NCBI RefSeq assembly: GCF_030035605.1
Contig: NZ_CP106736.1
Location: forward strand, 3,903,001-3,967,000
DNA: 64,000 nt
From: Silvimonas soli
Lineage (GTDB): Bacteria; Pseudomonadota; Gammaproteobacteria; Burkholderiales; Chitinibacteraceae
Direction: 5' to 3'
Each line of letters opens with the position of its first letter. Positions within the stretch are counted from its first letter, which is position 1. The position numbers were made by a program, and so were the translations under genes. Of this stretch, positions 9,167 through 17,611 are shown piece after piece. The notes beneath the pieces are model-generated. The model saw only the letters and a program-made list of their open reading frames with translations, was not told the origin of the DNA and did no database searches.

Positions 9167-10276
9167 ATGTCTGCCCAACTTCTTATACCCGCAATGAACC
9201 CGCAAACAACTATTGATCAATCAACTGGTTATGCCAGCGAAGAAGAGCGCTGGGACGCCATCCTGCGCCGCGATAAAGCCGCTGACGGTGCCTTCTGCTA
9301 TGGCGTGCGCACCACTGGCGTCTATTGCCGACCATCTTGCCCGTCACGCCATGCCCGGCGTGAGAATGTCGGTTTTTATGACTCCGGAGCACAAGCGGAA
9401 CAGGCCGGTTTTCGTGCCTGCAAACGCTGTAAGCCGGATCAGGAATCGCTGGCGCTGCAACACGCCAAAGCGGTGGCCCAGGCTTGCCGGTTGATTGAAA
9501 GTAGTGAAACGCTACCGGCGCTGGCCGAGTTAGCCAGCGTGGCCGGGCTGAGCCGCTATTATTTTCATCATGTTTTCAAAAGCATCACCGGCGTCACTCC
9601 ACGTGAATACGCCGTTGCACACCGGGCCGGGCGAGTGCGCGACGAACTGCAGCGCAGCGATAGCGTTACCGATGCTTTGTACGGCGCCGGTTTTGGCTCT
9701 AGTGGGCGCTTTTACGAGAAATCCAGCCAGTTACTGGGAATGAAACCGCGCGACTACCAACGTGGCGGTCAGCGCGCGCTGATTCGTTTTGGCGTGGGCC
9801 AGTGCGCGTTGGGGGCGATTCTGGTCGCGGCAACCGAACAAGGCGTGTGCAGCATTTTGCTGGGCAATGATCCAGATGAACTGGTGCGCGACTTGCAGGA
9901 CCGCTTTCCCAATGCGGAGTTGACCGGTGGTGACGCTGCGTTTGAAGCCTGGATGGCGCAAGTGATCGGTTTTGTCGATGACCCCACGCTGGGGCTGGCG
10001 TTGCCGCTGGATATTCGCGGTACCGCGTTCCAGCAGCGCGTGTGGCAAGCGCTGCGCGACATTCCGCCAGGCAGCACCGCCAGTTACACCGATATCGCCC
10101 AGCGTATCGGTTCACCCAAAGCAGTGCGGGCGGTAGCGCAGGCATGTGCCGCCAACGCCTTGGCGGTGGCGATTCCGTGTCATCGGGTGGTGCGCAATGA
10201 TGGCGCTTTGTCTGGTTACCGCTGGGGTGTGGAGCGCAAGCGCGCCTTGCTGGAACTGGAGTCGGAGAAGAACTGA
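9167..10276 (+). CDS. ada: Ada: bifunctional DNA alkyl-acceptor and transcription activator
   Basis: 369 residues from the ATG at 9167 with GGGAG upstream. The N-terminal Ada zinc domain carries C54, C58, C85 and C88; C54 matches the methylphosphotriester acceptor (C38 in E. coli). Residues 100-195 are an AraC-type helix-turn-helix. Residues 285-365 form the O6-alkylguanine-DNA alkyltransferase domain, with acceptor C338 in the PCHRV motif. The protein repairs alkylated DNA and, once methylated at C54, activates the adaptive response. Its stop overlaps the start of alkB (TGATG), so the two are translationally coupled. Confidence 0.95.
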   Translation: MSAQLLIPAMNPQTTIDQSTGYASEEERWDAILRRDKAADGAFCYGVRTTGVYCRPSCPSRHARRENVGFYDSGAQAEQAGFRACKRCKPDQESLALQHAKAVAQACRLIESSETLPALAELASVAGLSRYYFHHVFKSITGVTPREYAVAHRAGRVRDELQRSDSVTDALYGAGFGSSGRFYEKSSQLLGMKPRDYQRGGQRALIRFGVGQCALGAILVAATEQGVCSILLGNDPDELVRDLQDRFPNAELTGGDAAFEAWMAQVIGFVDDPTLGLALPLDIRGTAFQQRVWQALRDIPPGSTASYTDIAQRIGSPKAVRAVAQACAANALAVAIPCHRVVRNDGALSGYRWGVERKRALLELESEKN

Positions 10277-10923
10277 TGGCGATGGGCGATTTATTCAGCG
10301 GTATGTTGCAAGGTGAGGAACAGATCGCGCCAGGCGCCGTGCTGCTGCGCGGATTCGCCCGGGACATTGCCCCGGCTTTGCTGGCGTGCGTGGCCGAAAT
10401 CAGCCGCGTGGCACCGTTTCGCCATCTGGTTACGCCGGGTGGCTATACAATGTCGGTCGCCATGACCAACTGCGGTCGCGTGGGCTGGGTGTCGGATGAA
10501 AGCGGTTATCGCTACGCGCCGCATGATCCGCAAACGGGTTTGCTCTGGCCGCAGATGCCAGTCTTGTTCAGTGATCTGGCCCGGCGTGCGGCAGAGGCTG
10601 CGGGTTTCAATGGCTTTGCGCCGGACGCCGCCCTGATCAACCGCTACGTGCCCGGTTCGCGCTTGTCTTTGCATCAGGATAAAGACGAAGACGATGCCCG
10701 TGCGCCGATTGTGTCTGTGTCGCTGGGTTTGCCTGCGGTGTTTTTGTTTGGTGGACTGAATCGCAGCGACAAAACCCGTAAATATCGCGTGGAACATGGT
10801 GATGTAGCGGTATGGGGCGGCCCGTCGCGGCTGGCTTTTCACGGCATCGCTCCCTTGGCCGATGGCGATGATCCATTTACCGGCAATTGCCGGATCAACC
10901 TCACTTTTCGTGCTGCACTCTAA
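10276..10923 (+). CDS. alkB: AlkB: alpha-ketoglutarate-dependent DNA dioxygenase
   Basis: 215 residues, starting inside the ada stop codon. The Fe(II) ligands H133, D135 and H189 and the 2-oxoglutarate-binding R206 and R212 are all present, each two residues later than in E. coli AlkB. The nucleotide-recognition lid near residues 66-80 (N-C-G-x-x-G-W, then YRYAP) is also conserved. The enzyme oxidatively removes 1-methyladenine and 3-methylcytosine lesions. Its place right after ada gives the classic Ada regulon, induced by methylation damage. Confidence 0.95.
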   Translation: MAMGDLFSGMLQGEEQIAPGAVLLRGFARDIAPALLACVAEISRVAPFRHLVTPGGYTMSVAMTNCGRVGWVSDESGYRYAPHDPQTGLLWPQMPVLFSDLARRAAEAAGFNGFAPDAALINRYVPGSRLSLHQDKDEDDARAPIVSVSLGLPAVFLFGGLNRSDKTRKYRVEHGDVAVWGGPSRLAFHGIAPLADGDDPFTGNCRINLTFRAAL

Positions 10924-11056
10924 ACACAGATATTTCGGCGTCATCTCGCACACTGTACCTGTAGCGCCAGCTTTGCCCGCAAGGTGTACCGATACGCCTG
11001 CGGATATGGCAACGTAATATCAGGTTCTTGTTCCCGAGTTTGCAAAGGCACGCTTC

Positions 11057-12241
11057 ATGTCCGGTTTATCACTGCCACGCCCCTTACCGCTGTCTACCGT
11101 TGCCGCAGGCTTTGTGACGGTACTGGTGGGGTTCACCAGTTCAGTGGCGATCATCTTCCAGGCCGCGCAAGCAGCGGGGGCCTCTCCCGCACAGGTGTCA
11201 TCGTGGATTGCGGCGCTGGGTTTTGCCATGGGCATTACCTGCATTGGCCTGAGCCTGCGCTACCGCAATCCGGTCGTCACCGCGTGGTCGACGCCGGGCG
11301 CGGCGTTGCTGGTGACTTCGCTAGCGGGCGTGCCTATGGAATACGCCATCGGCGCGTTTGTGTTTTGTGGCGCGTTGATGGCCTTGAGTGGCATCACCGG
11401 CTGGTTTGAGCGGGTAATGAATCATCTGCCGCTGCCAGTGGCCGCCGCGATGATGGCCGGGGTGCTGGTGCATTTCGGCATGAACGCATTTGTGGCCATG
11501 AAAACCAACTTTGCCATGGTGTTGGCGATGTTTGTGGCGTACTTGGTACTGAAGCGTTTCTGGCCGCGTTACTGCGTAATTCTGGTGTTACTGCTGGGCA
11601 TTGCGCTGGCCGCATTGCAAGGCCAGTTGCATCTGAACGGCCTGCAATTGCAAATCGCCCGGCCAGTCTGGGTGACCCCGGCGTTTTCCTGGCAAGTGTT
11701 GATCGGCGTGGGGATACCGCTGTTTGTGGTGACCATGGCTTCGCAAAACGTGCCCGGCGTCGCGGTCATGCGGGCGGCTGGTTACAACACGCCGGTTTCG
11801 CCGTTGATTACCTGGACCGGGGTCACCACCTTGGTGTTGGCGCCGTTTGGCTGCTTTGCGGTGAATCTGGCGGCAATTTCCGCGGCGTTGTGCATGGGTA
11901 AAGATGCCCATGAAGACCCGTCCCAGCGCTATCTGGCCGCGATCTTTGCCGGGATATTCTATTTGCTGGCGGGCTTGTTTGGCGCCACCGTCGGCGCTTT
12001 GTTTACGGCCTTCCCCAAAGAACTGGTGATGGCCATCGCCGGGATCGCGCTATTTGGCACCATTGCCAACAGTCTCAGTACCGCGATGCGTGACGACAAC
12101 TTGCGTGAACCGGCCCTGATTACTTTTCTGGTGACAGCCAGCGGTACCAGCCTGTTTGGCATCGGTTCGGCCTTCTGGGGATTGGTCGCGGGCGGGCTTA
12201 CGATTGCGATACTGAACGGCTGGCGCCGCACCTGTGTTTGA
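11057..12241 (+). CDS. benE: BenE-family benzoate/H+ symporter
   Basis: 394 residues with about 12 hydrophobic segments and a ribosome site (AAAGG) ahead of the ATG at 11057. The N-terminal region (S-T-V-A-A-G-F-V-T-V-L-V-G-F-T-S-S), the AWSTPGAALL segment and the later N-V-P-G-V-A-V-M-R-A-A-G-Y motif are family hallmarks. Members take up benzoate or similar aromatic acids with protons at the inner membrane. No benzoate-degradation genes are nearby, so the real substrate is open. A terminator follows at once. Confidence 0.85.
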   Translation: MSGLSLPRPLPLSTVAAGFVTVLVGFTSSVAIIFQAAQAAGASPAQVSSWIAALGFAMGITCIGLSLRYRNPVVTAWSTPGAALLVTSLAGVPMEYAIGAFVFCGALMALSGITGWFERVMNHLPLPVAAAMMAGVLVHFGMNAFVAMKTNFAMVLAMFVAYLVLKRFWPRYCVILVLLLGIALAALQGQLHLNGLQLQIARPVWVTPAFSWQVLIGVGIPLFVVTMASQNVPGVAVMRAAGYNTPVSPLITWTGVTTLVLAPFGCFAVNLAAISAALCMGKDAHEDPSQRYLAAIFAGIFYLLAGLFGATVGALFTAFPKELVMAIAGIALFGTIANSLSTAMRDDNLREPALITFLVTASGTSLFGIGSAFWGLVAGGLTIAILNGWRRTCV

Positions 12242-12250
12242 CGGAAAAAT

Positions 12251-12285
12251 AAAAAAAGGGCCAGCAATTGCGTGGCCCTTTTTTT
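12251..12285. terminator. Bidirectional terminator between benE and the DUF1631 gene
   Basis: AAAAAAAGGGCCA and TGGCCCTTTTTTT pair around a nine-base loop. A- and T-runs on both sides serve two converging genes (ends at 12241 and 12311). Confidence 0.9.
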
Positions 12286-12310
12286 GCCTGATCCGGCTAT
12301 CCACACATGA

Positions 12311-15169
12311 TTAGAACATGGCAGGTTGTGGGCCGGCTGCCCGATTGAAAGGCGTAGCCGGTGCCGAATCCAGTTTGTCGGCCGAGTTGAGCAAGGACTG
12401 GATTGCGCGCTCGAACAGCGGCGTGGTTTCCAGGAACCGGGCGCGACCTGCAGCCAGCAAGCGCTTGAACAATTTGACGCTGATAACGGAGGGGCGATCG
12501 TTGCCTTCCATCGTCAAAACCAATGTGGTGGCAGAACTGCTGACCCAGTTCAGGCGGGCAGTGGCCGGATGACCGGTGAGGTTGACCTCCACGGTAACGC
12601 CGTCTTGCAAGCCCGCATCCACCGCCTCGTCTTGCGCGATTTCTTCCGGCGTTGCGGTTTCTTTGGCAGGAATGGCGGGCAGGGCTTCTTCGTCCAGTTC
12701 CAGCATGTGATCGATCAGATCCAGCTCCACTGCCAACTCGTTAATCGCCTCGGTGACCATTTGCCGATCAAAGGCCGGGGCAACTGCGGCGTTGGTGGTG
12801 TCCGCAGCTTCAGCCGCGAGGAAAGAAACAAAGTTCTCGCGCACCATTTCAACGGGTGGCACCGGTGCGGAGACATGCGTGGCGGACAAGGCCAGGCGGT
12901 GCGATTCGGCCAGCCATGTCAGCAACTTTTGCTGATCCGGCTTGGGCAGGCCGGTGTCTTCCAGCCCCACGCGCAGGGTTGCCAGCATGCCTGGAATCAT
13001 TCCCAACAGTTCTTTGCGTTCGCTGAGTGACACTTTGGGCGCCAGGCTCCAGATCAAATCCGGCACCAGCAAACGGTAACTCAAGGCGCGATCCGGGTTG
13101 CTGCGACCGGCCCGTTCAATGGCGTGGGTCCAGTCATTGACCAGAAAATCGTGTAGATAGCCATCAAGTCGGTAATTGGAGAGCGAATCGCCCAACATGC
13201 CGCTAGTGCGGGCGTAATCGAGGGTGTGGTTTTCCGCGTTTTCTACTGCTTCGACGGCGCGTTCAACCGACGTACTGGCGTTGCGCAGTTCGCGCGCAAT
13301 AAACGCGTCGAACTCATCCAGCATGGCGCCAAACAACGCCAGGCCTTCAGTTTTGTCGGCCAGCAAGGTTTCAATGATCTGGCGAATCTCGACGCTGATG
13401 CGTTCACCGGTTGGATCAAGTGAACGCAGGCCCAGCGAAATCGAGCCAATGCGGTTCACCAGCATGCGGGCAGGGTGGTGAGCCTGGGTAAAGAATTCGG
13501 GGTCGAGCAGCGCCGTTTTGAGCACCAGGAACTGCAGTCGGCCCAACTGTGCGCGCACTTCAGCCGGTACTTCGCTATCGCTCAAGATGAACTCGAACAG
13601 CATGGCGACTGTATCGATAATCATCTGCTCGGAACTGTCTTTGGCGACATCCGACAAGCGCGAACGTGCTTCCAGAATCAGGTTGCGTACGCGACCGTTG
13701 TCAAAAATCTGTTCCACAGTCGGTGTGGCAGCAAATTGCAGTTCTTCGACCATGCCGGACAGTGGCGTATGGCGAATGATGCCGCCGCTCGCGCCGCGAA
13801 CACCAATGCCAGCCAAGCTGCCATCCGCACCGGCACTGGGTTCATATTCATTAAAGGGCAAGTGGTCTTCTTCAGCGTAATCGCCTGCTGCAGAACCGGC
13901 AGAACCGGAGCGCGATTTGGTAAACAGATTACGCAGAACTTCACCCACGCCCTGAGTTGCGCCCAGCCAGCCGCGGCGTCCGCCAGCTTGCTCCCCCGGC
14001 GTTTGACCCTGACCTTGACCTTGCCTCTGGGCAGCGCCGCCGCCGTAGCCATAAGGCTGCGGCGCCATGCCTGCGCCATATTGGCCGGGGCCGCCGCCTG
14101 CGGGCATCTGTCCCCCGCCTTGGCCCGCAGGCCAGCTTTGACCAGCGCCACCGCCACCGGACCAGCCGGGAGCCGCACCGTATTGTGGTGAGCCGCCACC
14201 TTGCGTTTGTGCGCTGTGTGCTTGCAATGCCGCCGGCTCCGGTCCCATACCCAAAGCGTGTTGTACAAACTGCAGCAACTGGTCGCTGCGATCTGGCTGC
14301 GGGGCAGACATCGCCGGCATGGTCGGGATCACGCCCGGGTTAAAGCCCATGCCCGGCGGCGCGCCGAATGGCGATTGCAAACCAGCCGGATTAAAAGGCA
14401 TTTCGCCAACATAGTTGGAGTCATGGCCGTCGGCACCACCCATGCCACCCATTGCGTCATCATGACCCTGTGGCGGGCCAGGTTGCGGCGCTTGTTGGCC
14501 TTGTTGCCAGGGCGCGGCTTTGCTGCGGCGAATTTTCAGTTGTAGCGTGCTGGCAATGCCTTGCGCCGCCAGATGTTCATTCAGCTGTTCGTAGATTTTA
14601 ACCACCGGCCCGGTCATGTCGGATGCCAGTTGGTCGGTGAGTACCAGCGCAGTATCTTCTTCCAGACCCAGCGCATCCACGGTCTGGGTGATACAACGCG
14701 TAAACAGGTAAGGCCGGAACGGATTTTCCCGCTCTTTGATGTCTTCTTGCCCAAACAGCACGGCGATACGGATATTCAGATCACGCAGTTGCTGTTCGGC
14801 CGAATTGCGATAGCGCCGCATGATGTTATCCAGGCGCACTTCTTCTTCTTGCGCCGAGGTATCAATCAGGCTGAGCGTGGTCTGGGTAAAAGCATCGGCA
14901 AACGAAGGGCGCAGGGTGCTATAGGCGGTCTGAAAGGCGCGATTGAGCAGGCCTTCCATTTTCTGGTTGAGCTGCTGGCGAATTTCAATGTCGCGCTTGA
15001 AGAGCACGCTGCGTGCGTCAAACCGCGAATAACGTTCTGCTGAGGTGCCAGCAGTTTCGGCCAGTTCATCCAGGTTATGCAAGGAAACGGGAGTCAGAGC
15101 ATCCACGGCCTCGGCAAAGGCCTTGAGGAATTCTTTACGTGTCTGGGCTAGTACCGCGTTTCGATCCAT
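12311..15169 (-). CDS. DUF1631 family protein with a long Gly/Gln/Pro-rich linker
   Basis: 952 residues. Residues 1-210 are a helical N-terminal domain typical of DUF1631 (Q-T-R-K-E-F at the start, then Y-R-N-S-A-E-Q-Q-L-R-D-L-N-I-R-I, and N-P-F-R-P near 149). Residues about 215-470 are low-complexity, rich in Gly, Gln, Pro, Ala and Met, and probably disordered. Residues 470-790 are again helical. The last 110 residues form a small beta-rich domain after an acidic stretch, somewhat PilZ-like but not firmly so. There is no signal peptide or membrane segment. DUF1631 proteins are large cytoplasmic proteins common in beta- and gammaproteobacteria. A specific role cannot be given from sequence alone. 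Confidence 0.85.
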   Translation of the reverse strand: MDRNAVLAQTRKEFLKAFAEAVDALTPVSLHNLDELAETAGTSAERYSRFDARSVLFKRDIEIRQQLNQKMEGLLNRAFQTAYSTLRPSFADAFTQTTLSLIDTSAQEEEVRLDNIMRRYRNSAEQQLRDLNIRIAVLFGQEDIKERENPFRPYLFTRCITQTVDALGLEEDTALVLTDQLASDMTGPVVKIYEQLNEHLAAQGIASTLQLKIRRSKAAPWQQGQQAPQPGPPQGHDDAMGGMGGADGHDSNYVGEMPFNPAGLQSPFGAPPGMGFNPGVIPTMPAMSAPQPDRSDQLLQFVQHALGMGPEPAALQAHSAQTQGGGSPQYGAAPGWSGGGGAGQSWPAGQGGGQMPAGGGPGQYGAGMAPQPYGYGGGAAQRQGQGQGQTPGEQAGGRRGWLGATQGVGEVLRNLFTKSRSGSAGSAAGDYAEEDHLPFNEYEPSAGADGSLAGIGVRGASGGIIRHTPLSGMVEELQFAATPTVEQIFDNGRVRNLILEARSRLSDVAKDSSEQMIIDTVAMLFEFILSDSEVPAEVRAQLGRLQFLVLKTALLDPEFFTQAHHPARMLVNRIGSISLGLRSLDPTGERISVEIRQIIETLLADKTEGLALFGAMLDEFDAFIARELRNASTSVERAVEAVENAENHTLDYARTSGMLGDSLSNYRLDGYLHDFLVNDWTHAIERAGRSNPDRALSYRLLVPDLIWSLAPKVSLSERKELLGMIPGMLATLRVGLEDTGLPKPDQQKLLTWLAESHRLALSATHVSAPVPPVEMVRENFVSFLAAEAADTTNAAVAPAFDRQMVTEAINELAVELDLIDHMLELDEEALPAIPAKETATPEEIAQDEAVDAGLQDGVTVEVNLTGHPATARLNWVSSSATTLVLTMEGNDRPSVISVKLFKRLLAAGRARFLETTPLFERAIQSLLNSADKLDSAPATPFNRAAGPQPAMF

Positions 15170-15577
15170 CTTTTGCTGCTGCCCTTCGCCAGTGGCGTGT
15201 ATTTAGAGATATCAATCAGAGATATCGAGGTATTGAACTTATTGTAAGCAAATAGCATGTGATCTGCGACATATTAGCGAGGCTGATATGCCAGGTGTAT
15301 GCCGGTTGCGACACCGTTCATCCCCGGTTATACAGCCACTGGGCCCGCCTGGCTGTCTTTTTCCTGAGAGAGTAAGGTTTTTTCCCTACGAAAGCTGACG
15401 GGTATTGGTCATATTTCTGACGAATGCTCGTCGTTTTTCAGGCGAAACGTAGCGCAAAAGGGTGCGCGAGCAGCGCCGCCGAGTGGCCATTGGCGCGAGC
15501 CTCGGTAACGAGTTGTGTCAAGAGACTGCTTCGTTATAGATAGCAGCGAGCTGGCCGCATTGGGCCAGCGATCGCGC
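15170..15577. other. Gene-free stretch with a possible small RNA
   Basis: This is 408 bases between the starts of the DUF1631 gene and the end of srkA. It holds two copies of AGAGATATC (15205-15213 and 15218-15226), an orphan plus-strand terminator (15332-15363), and a hairpin GCTGGCC/GGCCAGC near 15550-15569 that could close the srkA transcript but has no T-run. No convincing reading frame is present. Confidence 0.5.
15332..15363 (+). terminator. Orphan plus-strand intrinsic terminator
   Basis: Arms ACAGCCA (15332-15338) and TGGCTGT (15350-15356) are followed by CTTTTTCC. No plus-strand gene ends here: the neighbours on both sides are on the minus strand. On the minus strand there is no T-run after the stem. 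It may end an unannotated small RNA. Confidence 0.5.
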
Positions 15578-16579
15578 TCAAAACCCGCGCAACGGCAGAG
15601 CAGGTTCGTCCATCAAGGCCACTTGCTCGCGTAGTTCCAGCACGCGGTCTTGCCAGTAACGTTGCGTATTGAACCAGGGAAAGGCAGCGGGGAAGGCGGG
15701 ATCATCCCAGCGCTGGGCCAGCCATGCCGAGTAATGGATCAGCCGCAGCGTGCGCAGGGCTTCGACCAGATGCAACTCGCGGGCGTTAAAGTCGGCAAAT
15801 GATTCGTAGCCTTCCATGATCTCGGATAGCTGCATGGTCATTTCCTGGCGCTCGCCAGACAACATCATCCAGATATCCTGAATGGCCGGGCCGCTGCGGC
15901 AATCGTCAAAGTCGACAAAGTGCGGGCCATCGTCAGTCCACAGGATGTTGCCGGCGTGGCAATCTCCATGCAGGCGGATGTTACGCATATCGCCCGCCCG
16001 TTCGTAGCAACGCTGCACGCCTTCCAGCGCCTGGGCGCTAACTGATTCCCAGGCTGCGAGCAGGTCGGGCGGAATAAAGCCGTTATCCAGCAAAAAGCGG
16101 CGTGGCTCAACCCCAAACGTTTCGGGATTCAACGCCGGGCGTTCGCTGAAGGATTTCTGCGCGGCTACTGCGTGAATGCGACCCATAAAACGGCCAAGCC
16201 AGGCCAGCGTGTCCAGATTATCCAGTTCCGGTGCGCGCCCGCCGCGACGGGGGAACAGGGCGAAGCGATAGCCCTGATATTCGTGCAAGGTGGCACCGTT
16301 GATAAGCAGTGGCGCGACTACCGGGATTTCACTGGCGGCCAGTTCGGCGCTATACGCATGTTCTTCGGCAATGGCCGCATTGCTCCAGCGCAAAGGGCGA
16401 TAAAACTTGGCGACTACGGCCGGGCCTTCATCAATGCCTACTTGATAAACGCGGTTCTCGTAGCTGTTCAAGGCCAGCAGGCGGCCATCAGCGATCAGGC
16501 CGGTGGATTCAATGGCATTGAGGACACAATCCGGGGTGAGTCCGGCAAAAGGCGGGGTTTGCTGCGTGTTTTCTGTCAT
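15578..16579 (-). CDS. srkA: Stress response kinase A (SrkA/RdoA, YihE)
   Basis: 333 residues from the ATG at 16579. The kinase-like fold is shown by K-F-Y-R-P near residue 70, the catalytic loop HGDCHAGN and the metal-binding DFDD that follows about 20 residues later. The start matches the family (L-T-P-D-x-V-L-x-A-I-E, then S-Y-E-N-R-V-Y-Q-V). In E. coli SrkA is a Ser/Thr protein kinase that counters stress-induced death downstream of MazEF and Cpx. The gene is divergent from nagD and appears to be a single unit. Confidence 0.9.
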   Translation of the reverse strand: MTENTQQTPPFAGLTPDCVLNAIESTGLIADGRLLALNSYENRVYQVGIDEGPAVVAKFYRPLRWSNAAIAEEHAYSAELAASEIPVVAPLLINGATLHEYQGYRFALFPRRGGRAPELDNLDTLAWLGRFMGRIHAVAAQKSFSERPALNPETFGVEPRRFLLDNGFIPPDLLAAWESVSAQALEGVQRCYERAGDMRNIRLHGDCHAGNILWTDDGPHFVDFDDCRSGPAIQDIWMMLSGERQEMTMQLSEIMEGYESFADFNARELHLVEALRTLRLIHYSAWLAQRWDDPAFPAAFPWFNTQRYWQDRVLELREQVALMDEPALPLRGF

Positions 16580-16739
16580 GCCGTCATGATGCCAGTGCAG
16601 CGCTTTTGCCGCGAGCAACTTGCGGTATATGGCCTTTTCACGTCATGCTGTTTGCGTATTGCCGCGACCTGGATCAAGCAGCCGGGTCCGGCCAGACGGC
16701 ATGATGCAAAAATCCGACTCACCACACAGACACAGAGCC

Positions 16740-17510
16740 ATGACCAAAAGCATTATTTCAGATATGGACGGCGTGATTTATCGGGGCAAAGCCTTGATCC
16801 CCGGCGCCAACGACTTTGTGCAGCGCTTGCTGGCTGCCAAAACGCCGTTTTTGTTTTTGACCAACAACGCCGAACAAACGCCGCTGGATTTGAAACTCAA
16901 GCTGGAACATCTGGGGATCAAAGGCCTGACTGAAGACAACTTCATTACCAGCGCCATGGCCACGGCCATGTTCCTGAAAAGCCAGAAAGAACACGCTACG
17001 GTATATGTGGTGGGCGGCGGCGGCCTGATCAACGAGTTATATAACGTTGGCTATTCGATTTCAGAGTCGAACCCGGATTACGTGGTGGTGGGCAAGACTA
17101 CCAGCTTCAGCTATGAGCAAATGAAAAAAGCCGTACGCCTGATTGATGGCGGCGCCAAGTTCATCGGTACCAACCCCGACATGATCGATCCGGTGGAAGG
17201 TGGCAATGAACCGGCGGCGGGGACCATCCTGGCCGCCATCGCTGCCGCAACGGGCAAAACGCCCTACATCGTCGGCAAACCCAATGCACTGATGATGACT
17301 TTGGCGACACGCAAGCTGGGCGTGCATCCGGACGACGCGGTGATGGTTGGTGATCGCATGGACACCGATATTGTTGGCGGTCTGGAAGCAGGGATGACCA
17401 CTGTGCTCGTGTTGTCTGGCGTGAGTACCCGGGAATCGATCAAACAGTTCCCGTACAAGCCAAACCACGTTTTCAACAATGTTGGCGAAATCGATATCGA
17501 AGCATTGTGA
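16740..17510 (+). CDS. nagD: NagD-like HAD-IIA phosphatase
   Basis: 256 residues from the ATG at 16740; earlier in-frame starts have no support. HAD motif I is D8-M-D10-G-V, then F-L-T-N-N (motif II), KPN (motif III) and M-V-G-D-R-x-x-T-D (motif IV). The C2b cap between motifs II and III and the overall length match E. coli NagD, a nucleotide (UMP) phosphatase. In E. coli it lies in the nag operon for amino-sugar use. Here it converges on a chitobiase gene, which may be a trace of the same link. Confidence 0.85.
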   Translation: MTKSIISDMDGVIYRGKALIPGANDFVQRLLAAKTPFLFLTNNAEQTPLDLKLKLEHLGIKGLTEDNFITSAMATAMFLKSQKEHATVYVVGGGGLINELYNVGYSISESNPDYVVVGKTTSFSYEQMKKAVRLIDGGAKFIGTNPDMIDPVEGGNEPAAGTILAAIAAATGKTPYIVGKPNALMMTLATRKLGVHPDDAVMVGDRMDTDIVGGLEAGMTTVLVLSGVSTRESIKQFPYKPNHVFNNVGEIDIEAL

Positions 17511-17555
17511 TTGCAACAGCGACCTGGCCAAGCCCGGCCGCTACTGCCGCAGCAT

Positions 17556-17587
17556 GAAAAACGCCCGATTGATGAACCGGGCGTTTT
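17556..17587. terminator. Bidirectional terminator between nagD and the chitobiase gene
   Basis: AAAACGCCCG and CGGGCGTTTT pair around a short loop between two converging genes ending at 17510 and 17612. Confidence 0.85.
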
Positions 17588-17611
17588 GCATTGCGTTTTA
17601 CCAGTGCCTGG

